A DNA stretch of 36,160 nucleotides from CALCLY01 sp900552775 (GCA_937966555.1 CALCLY010000026.1:1-36160); one strand, 5' to 3'. Positions 17,735 to 25,145 are shown, counted from the stretch's first letter. A program made the numbers and translations. The notes: a model not told the origin generated them from the sequence alone.

Positions 17735-17743
17735 TGGTATAAT
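17735..17743 (+). promoter_or_regulatory. Extended -10 promoter of the HNH gene
   Basis: TGGTATAAT gives a perfect -10 with the extended TG element. No good -35 is seen. The predicted start near 17,750 is 28 nt before the ATG of the HNH gene, which has AAAGGA at suitable distance. Confidence 0.6.
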
Positions 17744-17777
17744 ATATTTATATAAAATCGAGAAAGGATAAAGATAC

Positions 17778-18395
17778 ATGGACGAATCGAAAGAAAACAG
17801 AAAAATTGAAACAAAGGAATTGGTTAGACAATATCTAAAAAGAAAATACCCCGATGCACAATTTTCAGATATAGATTTGGATTTCTTGGTAAGGTACTCT
17901 GTTAAAAAGGAACCGAGCGCAAATACCATTCTTAAATCAATTGGTAACGATATTCAAACGGAGCAGGCATATTATAATGCCCATCCGGCTGTAAAGACTG
18001 CTAAAGACGATCTTCAATACATATACGGGCGTTTTAGCCAAAAACAGAAGGATTATAAAAACGCATTTAACGGAAGTTTTGAAGCATTTTTGGCTTGGTG
18101 GTGCGAAAAAACACCCGAGAACGGAATAAGGCATTGTTGCTATTGCGGGATTGATGAAAACACGCTAAAAGACGCTTTTAAAAATGGGTTAGTTATCTCT
18201 AAAAAGCCGTCTTTCAGCGGAGAATTGCAAATTGAGCGCAAGGATCCCGATGGGGATTACTGCGATAATAACTGTGAGTTTGCCTGCGTAATTTGCAACA
18301 ACGCAAAAAGCGATATGATCTCTGCGGAGGATTTCACAAAATTCTTTGTTCCGGGCATTAAAGAATACTGGGAACATATCAAGGAAAAATTATAG
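17778..18395 (+). CDS. HNH-type nuclease-like protein
   Basis: 205 residues. The C-terminal third has the layout of a zinc-stabilised HNH fold: CCYC (120-123), then LQIERKDPDGDY (150-161) in the place of the first catalytic strand, then NNCEFACVICNNAKSD (164-179) with a second CxxC at 170-173. The usual Asp-His of the first strand is replaced by Glu-Arg-Lys, so the exact catalytic residues are uncertain. The N-terminal 110 residues are charged and helical. AAAGGA precedes the ATG and its own promoter is visible. It is one of only two plus-strand genes in the island and lies 57 nt before the DUF2779 gene, suggesting a two-gene nuclease unit. Confidence 0.75.
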   Translation: MDESKENRKIETKELVRQYLKRKYPDAQFSDIDLDFLVRYSVKKEPSANTILKSIGNDIQTEQAYYNAHPAVKTAKDDLQYIYGRFSQKQKDYKNAFNGSFEAFLAWWCEKTPENGIRHCCYCGIDENTLKDAFKNGLVISKKPSFSGELQIERKDPDGDYCDNNCEFACVICNNAKSDMISAEDFTKFFVPGIKEYWEHIKEKL

Positions 18396-18452
18396 TGCTT
18401 GCGGTGAAAATCTCATTATTCTTTTAACGCAAGGCACAAGGAGGTCTTTTCT

Positions 18453-19964
18453 ATGATTTACTTGTCAAAATCAAAATACTGCGGACTTTGGCAATGCCCA
18501 AAAATTGCATGGATGAAAAAATACAAACCGGAAGAACTCAATCTTGACGGAAGCGTCGTTTCGCGCATGGAAGCCGGCAACGAGGTCGGCGATCTGGCAA
18601 TGGGGCTTTTCGGTGATTATGTTGAAGTGACGGCGTATAACAACGAAACGCTTGATCTTTCAAAAATGATTGAAAACACCAAAGCAGAAATGCAAAAAGG
18701 CACGCCGGTCATCTGCGAGTCTTCGTTTGAATACAACGGTCTCTATTGCGCTGTGGACATCCTCAAAAAGGAGGGGGACGGCTGGGCAATTTATGAGGTC
18801 AAAAGCTCCACAAAACATGAAGATCAAAAGGATGATAAGCCGGTATACATTGCGGATGTTGCCTATCAGAAATATGTGCTGGAAAACTGCGGCGTGAAGC
18901 TCAGCGGGACATACCTTGTCTGCCTGAACGGGGACTATATCTTTGACGGCACTCTGGATATCGACCGCTTATTCACGATTTCCGATATAGCGGAGGCCGT
19001 TGCGATTGAAGAAAAAAACATCACTGCCAATCTGTCTGTTGCCGAAAGATTGCTCAACTCCCCCGACGAGCCGAATATTGATCTGTCTATCGGCTGCAAA
19101 AATCCGTATTTCTGCGGATTTTGGAACTATTGTTCAAAGCATATCCCGAAGCAATCGGTATTTAACCTGTACAGAATGTGGTTCAGCAAGATGATTGAAT
19201 TTTACAAGAAGGGACTTGTTACATATCCGGAATTACTGAACAGTTCTGAAATTAACAACAAGACGCAGCTGCGCCAAATGGAATTTGCCTTGCAGGACAA
19301 AGGAACCTATATCGAAAAGGAAAATATCCGAGACTTTCTTTCAAGCCTTTCTTACCCGCTCTACTTTCTTGATTTTGAAACCATGCAGCCGGTCATTCCG
19401 AAATATGTCGGAACCAAGCCCTACGCACAGATTCCGTTTCAGTATTCGCTGCACTACATTGAGACCGAGGGTGGCGAGCTGAAGCACAAGGAATTTCTTG
19501 CTGAGTCGGGAACGGATCCGAGAAGAAAGCTTGCCGAGCAACTTTGCGCCGATATTCCTATGAATGTCTGCGTCACTGCGTACAACAAAGCCTTTGAATG
19601 CACCAGACTGAAAGAATTAGCGGAAACATTCTCCGATTTAGCGGAGCATCTGCTCAATATAAGAGATAACATTGTCGATCTGCTTGTTCCGTTTCAATCA
19701 GGCTATTATTATAACCGTGCAATGGGCGGGTCCTTTTCCATCAAAAGTGTGCTGCCTGCCATTTTCCCGGATGATCCCGAATTAGACTATCACAACCTGG
19801 AGGGTGTGCATAACGGCGGCGAAGCAATGACGATTTTTCCTAAAATACAGTTTATGTCACCCGAAGAGCAAAAGATAGCCCGACATAATCTTTTAAAATA
19901 TTGCGAGCTTGACACCTACGCTATGGTTAAAGTCTGGGAAGAACTTGTTCGCGCAGCGGAATAA
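18453..19964 (+). CDS. DUF2779 protein with Cas4-like PD-(D/E)XK domain
   Basis: 503 residues. The N terminus begins YLSKSKYCGLWQCPKIAWMKKY, in the Cas4/AddB style of nuclease start. A PD-(D/E)XK core follows: Asp102 in YCAVDILKK and Glu115-x-Lys117 in IYEVKSST. Cysteines near 208-220 (IGCKNPYFCGFWNYC) could be part of an iron-sulfur or zinc site with Cys10/Cys15. The C-terminal half is the DUF2779 domain, with LYFLDFETMQPVIP near residue 305, a DEDD/RNase H-like exonuclease start. The biological role is not established; a nucleic-acid processing enzyme is likely. AAGGAGG lies upstream of the ATG, and no other CRISPR component is nearby. Confidence 0.85.
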   Translation: MIYLSKSKYCGLWQCPKIAWMKKYKPEELNLDGSVVSRMEAGNEVGDLAMGLFGDYVEVTAYNNETLDLSKMIENTKAEMQKGTPVICESSFEYNGLYCAVDILKKEGDGWAIYEVKSSTKHEDQKDDKPVYIADVAYQKYVLENCGVKLSGTYLVCLNGDYIFDGTLDIDRLFTISDIAEAVAIEEKNITANLSVAERLLNSPDEPNIDLSIGCKNPYFCGFWNYCSKHIPKQSVFNLYRMWFSKMIEFYKKGLVTYPELLNSSEINNKTQLRQMEFALQDKGTYIEKENIRDFLSSLSYPLYFLDFETMQPVIPKYVGTKPYAQIPFQYSLHYIETEGGELKHKEFLAESGTDPRRKLAEQLCADIPMNVCVTAYNKAFECTRLKELAETFSDLAEHLLNIRDNIVDLLVPFQSGYYYNRAMGGSFSIKSVLPAIFPDDPELDYHNLEGVHNGGEAMTIFPKIQFMSPEEQKIARHNLLKYCELDTYAMVKVWEELVRAAE

Positions 19965-19983
19965 CTATCATTCTTATAAAATC

Positions 19984-20037
19984 AGCACAGCCACCGAATC
20001 ACAATGTGTTTCGGTGGCTGTGCTACTGTTTTTAATG
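19984..20037. terminator. Bidirectional terminator between convergent genes
   Basis: A 15-bp perfect stem (19,984-19,998 with 20,010-20,024; core AGCACAGCCACCGAA) is followed on the plus strand, after 5 nt, by GTTTTTAA, and on the minus strand by GATTTTAT. It ends the DUF2779 transcript and probably the opposing transcript of the 126-residue gene. Confidence 0.85.
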
Positions 20038-20079
20038 TTTAGTCTTTGTGACTACATTAAATGGTCTTGTACTCATAAG

Positions 20080-20460
20080 TTATGCTGCCTTCGGTAGCAT
20101 CTCAGGAAGAATTTCAAAAAGGGTCATCTGTATAACACGATCTTCAGCAACAAGCTCCGACTCATCAATCATAAGAGCTCCCGGATCGGGTAAGTCGTAT
20201 TTGTTTACCAGATCATCTTTTGCGAGTTCAATCGCTCGTTCAACTTTACCGATGTCATAAAGATGTTCGGGCAGAGCATATCTAATGTCATCCTCTGAGT
20301 AAATATATCCATCTCTGTATGGTGCGTCTTTAGCAATCAGTTTTTCTAAGCGATCTTGTAGGTCATCAAGCCGCCAAAGAAGCTGCATTTTCGGTGCCGG
20401 ATAACTCCAATCATAATCATCGTCGATAATGTACGGTAAGTATGTATCATAATATTTCAC
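20080..20460 (-). CDS. Hypothetical protein with clamp-binding-like C terminus
   Basis: 126 residues from a GTG start at 20,460, about 17 nt after the stop of a gene fragment. Family not recognised. The protein is rich in Asp, Tyr and Leu, with LLWRLDDLQDRLEKLIAKDA (helical) near 28-47 and IERAIELAKDDL-like helices later. The last residues VIQMTLFEILPEML contain QMTLF, which matches the QxxLF pattern of bacterial sliding-clamp-binding peptides and resembles QLSLFDIL at the start of the large helicase at 28,548-32,075. This could be an element protein that contacts the replication machinery. No signal peptide or membrane segment. Confidence 0.68.
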   Translation of the reverse strand: MKYYDTYLPYIIDDDYDWSYPAPKMQLLWRLDDLQDRLEKLIAKDAPYRDGYIYSEDDIRYALPEHLYDIGKVERAIELAKDDLVNKYDLPDPGALMIDESELVAEDRVIQMTLFEILPEMLPKAA

Positions 20461-20476
20461 GGGAATTCCGCTTTTC

Positions 20477-20566
20477 TTATTTATAATACTTGTCTGCCAA
20501 CTTTAAGGTAATTGCCTCGCTTGAAGGAATATACCCTTCCGCTTTTCTGCTGATATTTCTTATCAA
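20477..20566 (-). pseudogene. Possible C-terminal gene fragment
   Basis: Minus-strand codons give LIRNISRKAEGYIPSSEAIT followed by LKLADKYYK and a stop at 20,477, placed about 17 nt before the GTG of the 126-residue gene as an upstream gene would be. No start codon with a ribosome binding site precedes it, and the deiminase gene ends immediately on the other side. I read it as the tail of a gene cut by a rearrangement. A second frame is also open here, so this is uncertain. Confidence 0.35.
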
Positions 20567-20572
20567 CTGCGG

Positions 20573-21373
20573 TCAGTTCGTTTCCCAGCTTATGCAATTC
20601 AATATTCCTCCGTCTTTTGCAATACCATTTATATTAACGGCAACTATCTTTTTTTCAAATATTTCCTTCGCTCTTTTTACCGCCGTTTCATCCTGAACGC
20701 TTCCGAAAATCGGCAGAAAAATATGCTTATCGGTTTCAAGAAAATTGAGATAGCTGCCCACGGCGCTTATGCCTGCTGAATCAAAATACGGAAAGTCAAC
20801 AACCGAAATGCCGTGTTTTTTCAATGCCCTTTTCACCTTTTGTTCGTAACCGTTTTTGTAAGGCGAGTCGTTGCCGATCACCGTGTTTTCGTTCACAAAG
20901 CGTACCACGCCGTCTGCGTGGCCCGTCATATCGGTTATAAGCGACGGAATAATAATTATCTCTGCTTCGAGCAAATTTTCAAGCTCAGTTAAAAGAGTAT
21001 TCTTGTCATATTCGGAATTTTCCGAAAACACTCTGTCGGTAATAACGGCTTTTGCCTTAGACGGCGAAAATACAACATTTCCGCCGTCAAGATTGATGTC
21101 GGAATATGTAATCGGCAGAGCAAAATGCGGCGCAATATCAGCTTTGAAATCTGTCCTTAATTGCAGGTCGGCTGCAAGATAGCTCGGCTCGTATCGGAAG
21201 GATATGTATTGACCGCTTTTTGTCTTAACCGGCATGTAATCCCTTGCCCAGATATCCCTTGCTCCGTCAAAAAGAGTGAATTTTTCTCCGCTGTCGGATA
21301 AAGCGGGAAATAAATTCTCCGCCGATAATGAATATTTTGGGTTGGTTTTTAGAAGTGATGAAAAGTAGAGCAT
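20573..21373 (-). CDS. Agmatine deiminase/peptidyl-arginine deiminase (PPAD) family protein
   Basis: 266 residues, shorter than typical agmatine deiminases (about 350) but with the family active-site set: GARDIWARDYMP (37-48), NLDGGNVV (94-101), MTGHADGVVRF (149-159, His152 and Asp154) and GGILNCISW (255-263) with the nucleophilic Cys260. The family hydrolyses guanidino groups of agmatine or arginine residues. The ATG overlaps the stop of the upstream unknown gene (TAATG), so the two are translated together. The short N terminus begins inside what is normally the first repeat, but the start is fixed by this overlap. Free agmatine versus protein arginine as substrate cannot be decided here. 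Confidence 0.82.
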   Translation of the reverse strand: MLYFSSLLKTNPKYSLSAENLFPALSDSGEKFTLFDGARDIWARDYMPVKTKSGQYISFRYEPSYLAADLQLRTDFKADIAPHFALPITYSDINLDGGNVVFSPSKAKAVITDRVFSENSEYDKNTLLTELENLLEAEIIIIPSLITDMTGHADGVVRFVNENTVIGNDSPYKNGYEQKVKRALKKHGISVVDFPYFDSAGISAVGSYLNFLETDKHIFLPIFGSVQDETAVKRAKEIFEKKIVAVNINGIAKDGGILNCISWETN

Positions 21374-22095
21374 TATTTTAAATTTTTAAAAATATCGTTT
21401 AGAGCATCAGGTGTCCACCCAAATACTTCTTTGCACTTTTTTTTATAATTGCTTTCTGTAAGCTTTTGATTAGAGTTGTTTTTATAATTTTGCATTTCTT
21501 CTTTTACTAAAGGTATTAAAACCTTGTGTGCAAATGTAAAATTATATTTATCGTTTCCTAAAGCCTCAAATGAAAACATTGCTAAAGCTTCTGTTTTATA
21601 GCATGGTTTAGTAATGCCGACGCGCTCTGCATATTTAATTTTACAGTTCTTAGGTGAAGTCTTTTTTATCAGCACATTTTCTTTATTTTCTAATTCGGAT
21701 TCACTCTTATCGTTAGCAGTCAAAAAATCGTATATACCTGTTTGTGTACTGAATTTCCCGTTAATAAGTGTTGCTTTCAATAGAAATGATAGGTAAAATT
21801 TATCAGAGTTTGATAAGCATATGTCAAAGCCACCGTACCCTTTATTATGAAAATACAGTTTCCCAAATCTATTCTTTTGCTTATCATCTAAGTGTGAATT
21901 ACAATCAGCAAAATTTTCTTGGTTATAGTAATACGCTTCAACCCATAATGGTTCTATTTTTATTCCGTCAACTTTAATTTCATATTCTGTTATCAATATT
22001 TTACCGATTGTTTGAAGAATTTTGATTTGCTCTTCTTTATTTGTGTTATTTTTTAATTTATTAACCAACAACTTTAAATCTTCTAAATATTCCAT
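21373..22095 (-). CDS. Hypothetical protein coupled to the deiminase gene
   Basis: 240 residues from the ATG at 22,095, which has AAAGGAG 9 nt upstream. A longer reading from 22,137 would start upstream of the predicted transcription start and is rejected. The centre has PLWVEAYYYNQENFADCNSH, then FGKLYFHNKGYGGFDICLS and FLLKATLING. That spacing faintly recalls methylpurine-DNA glycosylases and related nucleic-acid proteins, but I would not assign it. The C terminus is lysine/asparagine-rich and ends with a small helical module (YKKKCKEVFGWTPDALNDIF). AT-rich codons mark it off from its neighbours, suggesting separate transfer together with the deiminase. Confidence 0.65.
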   Translation of the reverse strand: MEYLEDLKLLVNKLKNNTNKEEQIKILQTIGKILITEYEIKVDGIKIEPLWVEAYYYNQENFADCNSHLDDKQKNRFGKLYFHNKGYGGFDICLSNSDKFYLSFLLKATLINGKFSTQTGIYDFLTANDKSESELENKENVLIKKTSPKNCKIKYAERVGITKPCYKTEALAMFSFEALGNDKYNFTFAHKVLIPLVKEEMQNYKNNSNQKLTESNYKKKCKEVFGWTPDALNDIFKNLK

Positions 22096-22123
22096 TTCGC
22101 ATTTCTCCTTTTGTTTTTTCTCT

Positions 22124-22152
22124 ATTATATCACACACTTAAATAGTAATCAA
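22124..22152 (-). promoter_or_regulatory. Sigma-A promoter of the unknown/deiminase pair
   Basis: Minus strand TTGATT (22,152-22,147), 17 nt, TATAAT (22,129-22,124), with a TG extension before the -10. Transcription should begin near 22,117, which supports the ATG at 22,095 as start. The stretch 22,153-22,278 holds no other gene that I can see. Confidence 0.75.
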
Positions 22153-22278
22153 GTTCTAACTCTTTAATCAATTTTTTAAATTCATAGTGAATCCTCCTGC
22201 CGGTCTTTTTTCTGCTTAGTATACCACACTTTATAATAAGACCTAATTATAAAATATAAAAATACTACGCCGCAAAAA

Positions 22279-22944
22279 TCAATCCCAGACCCTTAAAACA
22301 ACAACAGGACCGGTGCCGGAAATTCTGCGTCTGCCGATTTTGATCTTGTAGGATTGATACGGCTCGACGTTCAGCTTTTGAACGGCTTCTCTTTTTGAAA
22401 GTTCCTTCACAAGCCGTGCTGTGGACACCATGGACAGATCAGACACTATATCCCTATATGTTTGTGAATCTATATTCGTAACGTTGTCTGTGCCGCTTGT
22501 TTCGCTATTTTGATTGTTTGATTTTGCGAGTGAGTTTACTGTCTTATACTGCTTCAGCACCTTCAGTATTTCCTTATCGTCTTTTAATTTCATTTTTATT
22601 GAGAGTGCTGAATAAGTGCTTTTAGGCTCTTCGGGGTTATTAACTTCGTGTTCAATTTCTTCAATACTAACAGGCTTTTTGAAATCGCGACGGATTGCGC
22701 CGATTGACAAAGCATATAAACAATTATCCTCAACGCCCCAGCCGTCACACACAGTAAAATAGTATCTTCCGTTTCCGCTGGTGAAAAGCATTTCATAGCG
22801 ATCTGTACATCCTAAGAAAGTGACCGGACCGCAAAGCATAGAACCGCAAGGGTCAGAATTTAGAACGGTAATCTTATCAAATACCGCACCCTTTTGGAAT
22901 ATGGTCCTGTCATTTTTACAAATGGCTTTAATTTTTTCTTCCAT
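22279..22944 (-). CDS. Hypothetical protein, last gene of the S-box-led run
   Basis: 221 residues from the ATG at 22,944, which overlaps the stop of the 63-residue gene as TAATG. An in-frame ATG seven codons upstream lies inside that gene and is less likely. The N-terminal 95 residues form a beta-rich domain (FDKITVLNSDPCGSMLCGP, then MLFTSGNGRYYFTVCDGWG). A charged middle and an Asn/Ser-rich linker (about 135-155) follow, then a basic end with YQSYKIKIGRRRISG and VVVLRVWD. I do not recognise the family and see no catalytic motif. Confidence 0.65.
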   Translation of the reverse strand: MEEKIKAICKNDRTIFQKGAVFDKITVLNSDPCGSMLCGPVTFLGCTDRYEMLFTSGNGRYYFTVCDGWGVEDNCLYALSIGAIRRDFKKPVSIEEIEHEVNNPEEPKSTYSALSIKMKLKDDKEILKVLKQYKTVNSLAKSNNQNSETSGTDNVTNIDSQTYRDIVSDLSMVSTARLVKELSKREAVQKLNVEPYQSYKIKIGRRRISGTGPVVVLRVWD

Positions 22945-23135
22945 TATAAGCTTTCCAGACAGCATTTTCCGTCACCCCCCAAGTATGTATTTACTGCATA
23001 AATGTTTTGCTGCGGTATATTAAACATATTCATAACGATCTGCGCCGCAGAGCCATAGTCGGTGGTCTCTACAACGATTTTACATAAGTTTCCGCTGCAA
23101 TTTTCAAGCGGGAAATACTGAACTTCAATTTTCAT
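22944..23135 (-). CDS. Small hypothetical protein (63 residues)
   Basis: 63 residues, cytoplasmic, with four cysteines (NCSGNLCKIVV and GKCCLESL) that might form a metal or disulfide pair. AAGGAG lies about 9 nt before the ATG, and the stop overlaps the start of the next gene (TAATG), so it is probably genuine and translated together with that gene. Function unknown. The 117 nt before it contain only very short frames (10 and 8 codons) behind GGAGG-like sites, possibly remains of another gene. Confidence 0.6.
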   Translation of the reverse strand: MKIEVQYFPLENCSGNLCKIVVETTDYGSAAQIVMNMFNIPQQNIYAVNTYLGGDGKCCLESL

Positions 23136-23252
23136 GTTTCATTGCTCCTTGCTTTCTTAAATGGTATGCAGTCATATTAATTTGCATCTTCCGAAAGTAT
23201 CATTCTTAGCCCGACAGCCTCCTTTTGAAATCAATCATGTAAAAGTCCTCCA

Positions 23253-23636
23253 TTAAATACTTGCACAGGTAAAATGATAATGATTTGATCCGTCACTTTT
23301 TATACGGACACCGGTTAGTTCAGTAGCCTTTAGGCCAAACTCATCAATAACCTTGCTAACGATGCATTCCTTGTTGAGTATTGGATTGAGAAAGACAGTA
23401 GCTTTACCGTTTTTAATCTCAACACGACCTCTGGGATAATAATTAAACGATTGTCCTTTCGTAATTTTTCTGTCAATGCGTTCCCATTCAAGCCGGTGGT
23501 TAAAATTATTGCCGGATTTCGAACTGAACTGCACCGGCTCCTTTGAATTGCCGTTTTTATCACAGACAACCGAAACTGTAATTAGCTCCGGGAATTCTGT
23601 ATCAAAATTTGCACACCAAAAGATCCCTTTTTTCAT
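23253..23636 (-). CDS. Hypothetical protein (127 residues)
   Basis: 127 residues, beta-rich by eye. The N terminus MKKGIFWCANFDTEFPELI leads into a strand-rich middle with KGQSFNYYPRGRVEIKNGKA, and the end has SKVIDEFGLKATELTGVRIK followed by a His/Tyr-rich HYHFTCASI. No family recognised and no signal peptide. It follows the 177-residue gene by 9 nt with AAGGAGC-like Shine-Dalgarno sequence in that gap, so both belong to one transcript. Confidence 0.62.
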   Translation of the reverse strand: MKKGIFWCANFDTEFPELITVSVVCDKNGNSKEPVQFSSKSGNNFNHRLEWERIDRKITKGQSFNYYPRGRVEIKNGKATVFLNPILNKECIVSKVIDEFGLKATELTGVRIKSDGSNHYHFTCASI

Positions 23637-23645
23637 ACAAGCTCC

Positions 23646-24179
23646 TTACTTGTCGCTATAGTCATTCTGATTTGGCCAACCCTGAGCTATATAAACGCAG
23701 GAAACAATATTGCCTTCTTCAATTCTTACATTGTCTGAAAACTCAGAGTGCATTACAGCATCGTATTCATTCCCGAGGCAGGAAAGCGAATAAAGGACAT
23801 CCGATTCATCAAATCCGAATTGAGTGGAATTACCATAGGTTTTAACAACCTTTCCATTCAGAATAACATGAGGAGTTTGAACGAAGCTTTCATTCCGGGA
23901 AGCGGAAAACAATCCGACAGGTATAACCGATTCGAAATTCATTGTTGTGCCGCTATCCTTGTTGTATGTTTCCTCGTCTTTGTAAACAGTAGGTTTGCCT
24001 GCACATTCTAAGATGAGCTCAAAATCCTGCTCTTTATTTATTTCAACATCTTCGTGAAATACATTATGTGTTTCTATGGGAATAGGAAATTCAACCTCGC
24101 CGACTTTTATCAGTGCCTTTAAAACTCCGTTTCCGCTACCATCCGGTTTTGAAATCCATTCTTTCGGTTCGACAATCAT
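23646..24179 (-). CDS. Hypothetical protein (177 residues)
   Basis: 177 residues from the ATG at 24,179, chosen because AAAGGTGAGG lies 8 nt upstream; a 20-residue longer reading from 24,239 has no such site and reaches almost to the previous gene. It begins MIVEPKEWISKPDGSGNGVL and is acidic and beta-rich, with IPIETHNVFHEDVEINKEQD and a C-terminal segment VSCVYIAQGWPNQNDYSDK. It could be a cytoplasmic beta-sandwich domain. Family and function are unknown. Location between the LRR gene and the 127-residue gene, all on one strand, suggests a shared job. Confidence 0.62.
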   Translation of the reverse strand: MIVEPKEWISKPDGSGNGVLKALIKVGEVEFPIPIETHNVFHEDVEINKEQDFELILECAGKPTVYKDEETYNKDSGTTMNFESVIPVGLFSASRNESFVQTPHVILNGKVVKTYGNSTQFGFDESDVLYSLSCLGNEYDAVMHSEFSDNVRIEEGNIVSCVYIAQGWPNQNDYSDK

Positions 24180-24249
24180 AATATATACCTCACCTTTGTC
24201 GTCTTTTGTATATTGAGTATACCATGCGTAATGTTCCAAATAGGGTACA

Positions 24250-24888
24250 TTAAATCGTCCTGAAAAATTCTGAGATATCCTTATTGCGAACTTTCACATT
24301 AAAAGAACAATTAAAATTCTCTCCCGGAAGCCTACATAGAAAATGAATATTTGCTGAAAAAATCGCTTCGTTTCCGGGAATAAAAATCATTCGTTCGGCT
24401 TTGACCTTCTGCACAGGCGTTCCGGGAATCAATTGTCCAAATTCTACCTCATGTTTGTGATGAATGATATTAATTCTATTCCATTCTTCCATTGTGCCTT
24501 CAAAGTAAACATCCTCTAACTGCTTGCATCCGGCAAATGTACCCTCTTTAATGACCTTAACTTTCCGTGGAACAGTAATTCTCTTTAATCCTGTGCATCC
24601 TTCAAAGGCCCCTTTAGGGAATCTCTCGATGCTTTGAGACAAAACGATGTCCGTTATGTTGCTTTTCCCTGAAAAAGCTTGGCGGCTGAATGTGATTACA
24701 GGGACATTTTTCCCGTACATATTCATCGCTCTCTCCGGAATCTTTATTATACTTAATCCGGAATCTCCGATCGAGGTCACACCTAAAGGAAGCTTTTGCG
24801 GATGCAGCCATATAAACGGCAACTTATATTCAATTGTATCCGGGTAAGGCACATCTTTGATCATTTCTTCATATTCTCTATAATTCAT
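24250..24888 (-). CDS. BspA-type leucine-rich repeat protein
   Basis: 212 residues. Two to three LRR_5 (BspA-like) repeats are visible in the middle: FSRQAFSGKSNITDIVLSQS, IERFPKGAFEGCTGLKRITV and VKVIKEGTFAGCKQLEDVYF, followed by the typical closing GTMEEWNRI. The ends are a charged N-terminal 35 residues and a C-terminal 70-residue beta-rich part. There is no signal peptide, so it is probably cytoplasmic, unlike surface BspA proteins; repeats of this type usually bind proteins. AAAGGA is 7 nt before the ATG. It is the first gene behind the S-box riboswitch, whose terminator hairpin ends about 24 nt upstream, so its expression should follow S-adenosylmethionine levels. Confidence 0.82.
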   Translation of the reverse strand: MNYREYEEMIKDVPYPDTIEYKLPFIWLHPQKLPLGVTSIGDSGLSIIKIPERAMNMYGKNVPVITFSRQAFSGKSNITDIVLSQSIERFPKGAFEGCTGLKRITVPRKVKVIKEGTFAGCKQLEDVYFEGTMEEWNRINIIHHKHEVEFGQLIPGTPVQKVKAERMIFIPGNEAIFSANIHFLCRLPGENFNCSFNVKVRNKDISEFFRTI

Positions 24889-24911
24889 TTTGTTTTCCTT
24901 TCATAAACAAC

Positions 24912-25035
24912 TTAAAGCACCCATCGGTACGATGAGTGCTTTAATGACTCCATCGTCCAAGCTTTAGCACCTTTCCCTTAGGCAGGTTGCTGTGCGGTCA
25001 TCGGGCTTGTCCCTCGCGCACTCTTTATGGATATT
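24912..25035 (-). ncRNA. S-box (SAM-I type) riboswitch with terminator, P4-less variant
   Basis: On the minus strand the order AAGAG, GAGGGAC, GCCCGATGA, GCAACC and GGTGCTAA reproduces the S-box core. P1 is UCCAU (25,031-25,027) with AUGGA (24,953-24,949). P2 is GUGCG with CGCAC. The loop CAAG (25,009-25,006) can form the pseudoknot with CUUG (24,961-24,958). Only 10 nt separate GGTGCTAA from P1, so the P4 arm is missing, as in SAM-I/IV-like variants. A 15-bp hairpin (24,944-24,930 with 24,926-24,912) follows. Its 5' arm can instead pair with the 3' arm of P1 (24,956-24,947 with 24,937-24,929, one bulge), a classical terminator/antiterminator switch. Confidence 0.88.
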
Positions 25036-25042
25036 CTTCTGT

Positions 25043-25071
25043 ATTATAATATAGAACTGCATATTATGTAC
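25043..25071 (-). promoter_or_regulatory. Promoter of the riboswitch transcript
   Basis: Minus strand TATAAT (25,048-25,043) would start transcription near 25,036, only about 5 nt before P1 of the riboswitch, as expected. The -35 position holds GTACAT (25,071-25,066), a weak -35, inside AGGTACAT, close to the GGTRCAT box seen at other island promoters. Confidence 0.6.
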
Positions 25072-25145
25072 CTCCGCAATCATCATATTAATTCTTTACA
25101 GTATAATAATATCAAAAGAAATGTGGCGAATTTGGTGCTTAACCA

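Noticed and set aside
18453..19964. Cas4-like domain as a sign of a CRISPR locus
   Set aside because: No cas genes or repeat-spacer array are seen; the C-terminal DUF2779 domain identifies a separate family.
21373..22095. Methylpurine-DNA glycosylase assignment
   Set aside because: Only a loose spacing resemblance around VEAYYYNQ and the glycine-rich stretch; catalytic residues of that family cannot be placed.
22096..22137. Upstream start for the 240-residue unknown gene
   Set aside because: It is upstream of the predicted transcription start and lacks a ribosome binding site; the ATG at 22,095 has AAAGGAG.
23140..23250. Tiny frames of 10 and 8 codons behind GGAGG-like sites
   Set aside because: Too short and without any recognisable peptide; could be leftover sequence, not reported as genes.
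24967..25062. Short minus-strand frame starting MQFYIIIQKNIHKEC behind GGAGG, running across the riboswitch
   Set aside because: Its ATG at 25,062 lies upstream of the predicted transcription start near 25,036, and the codons overlap conserved S-box core bases; the RNA structure explains the sequence better.
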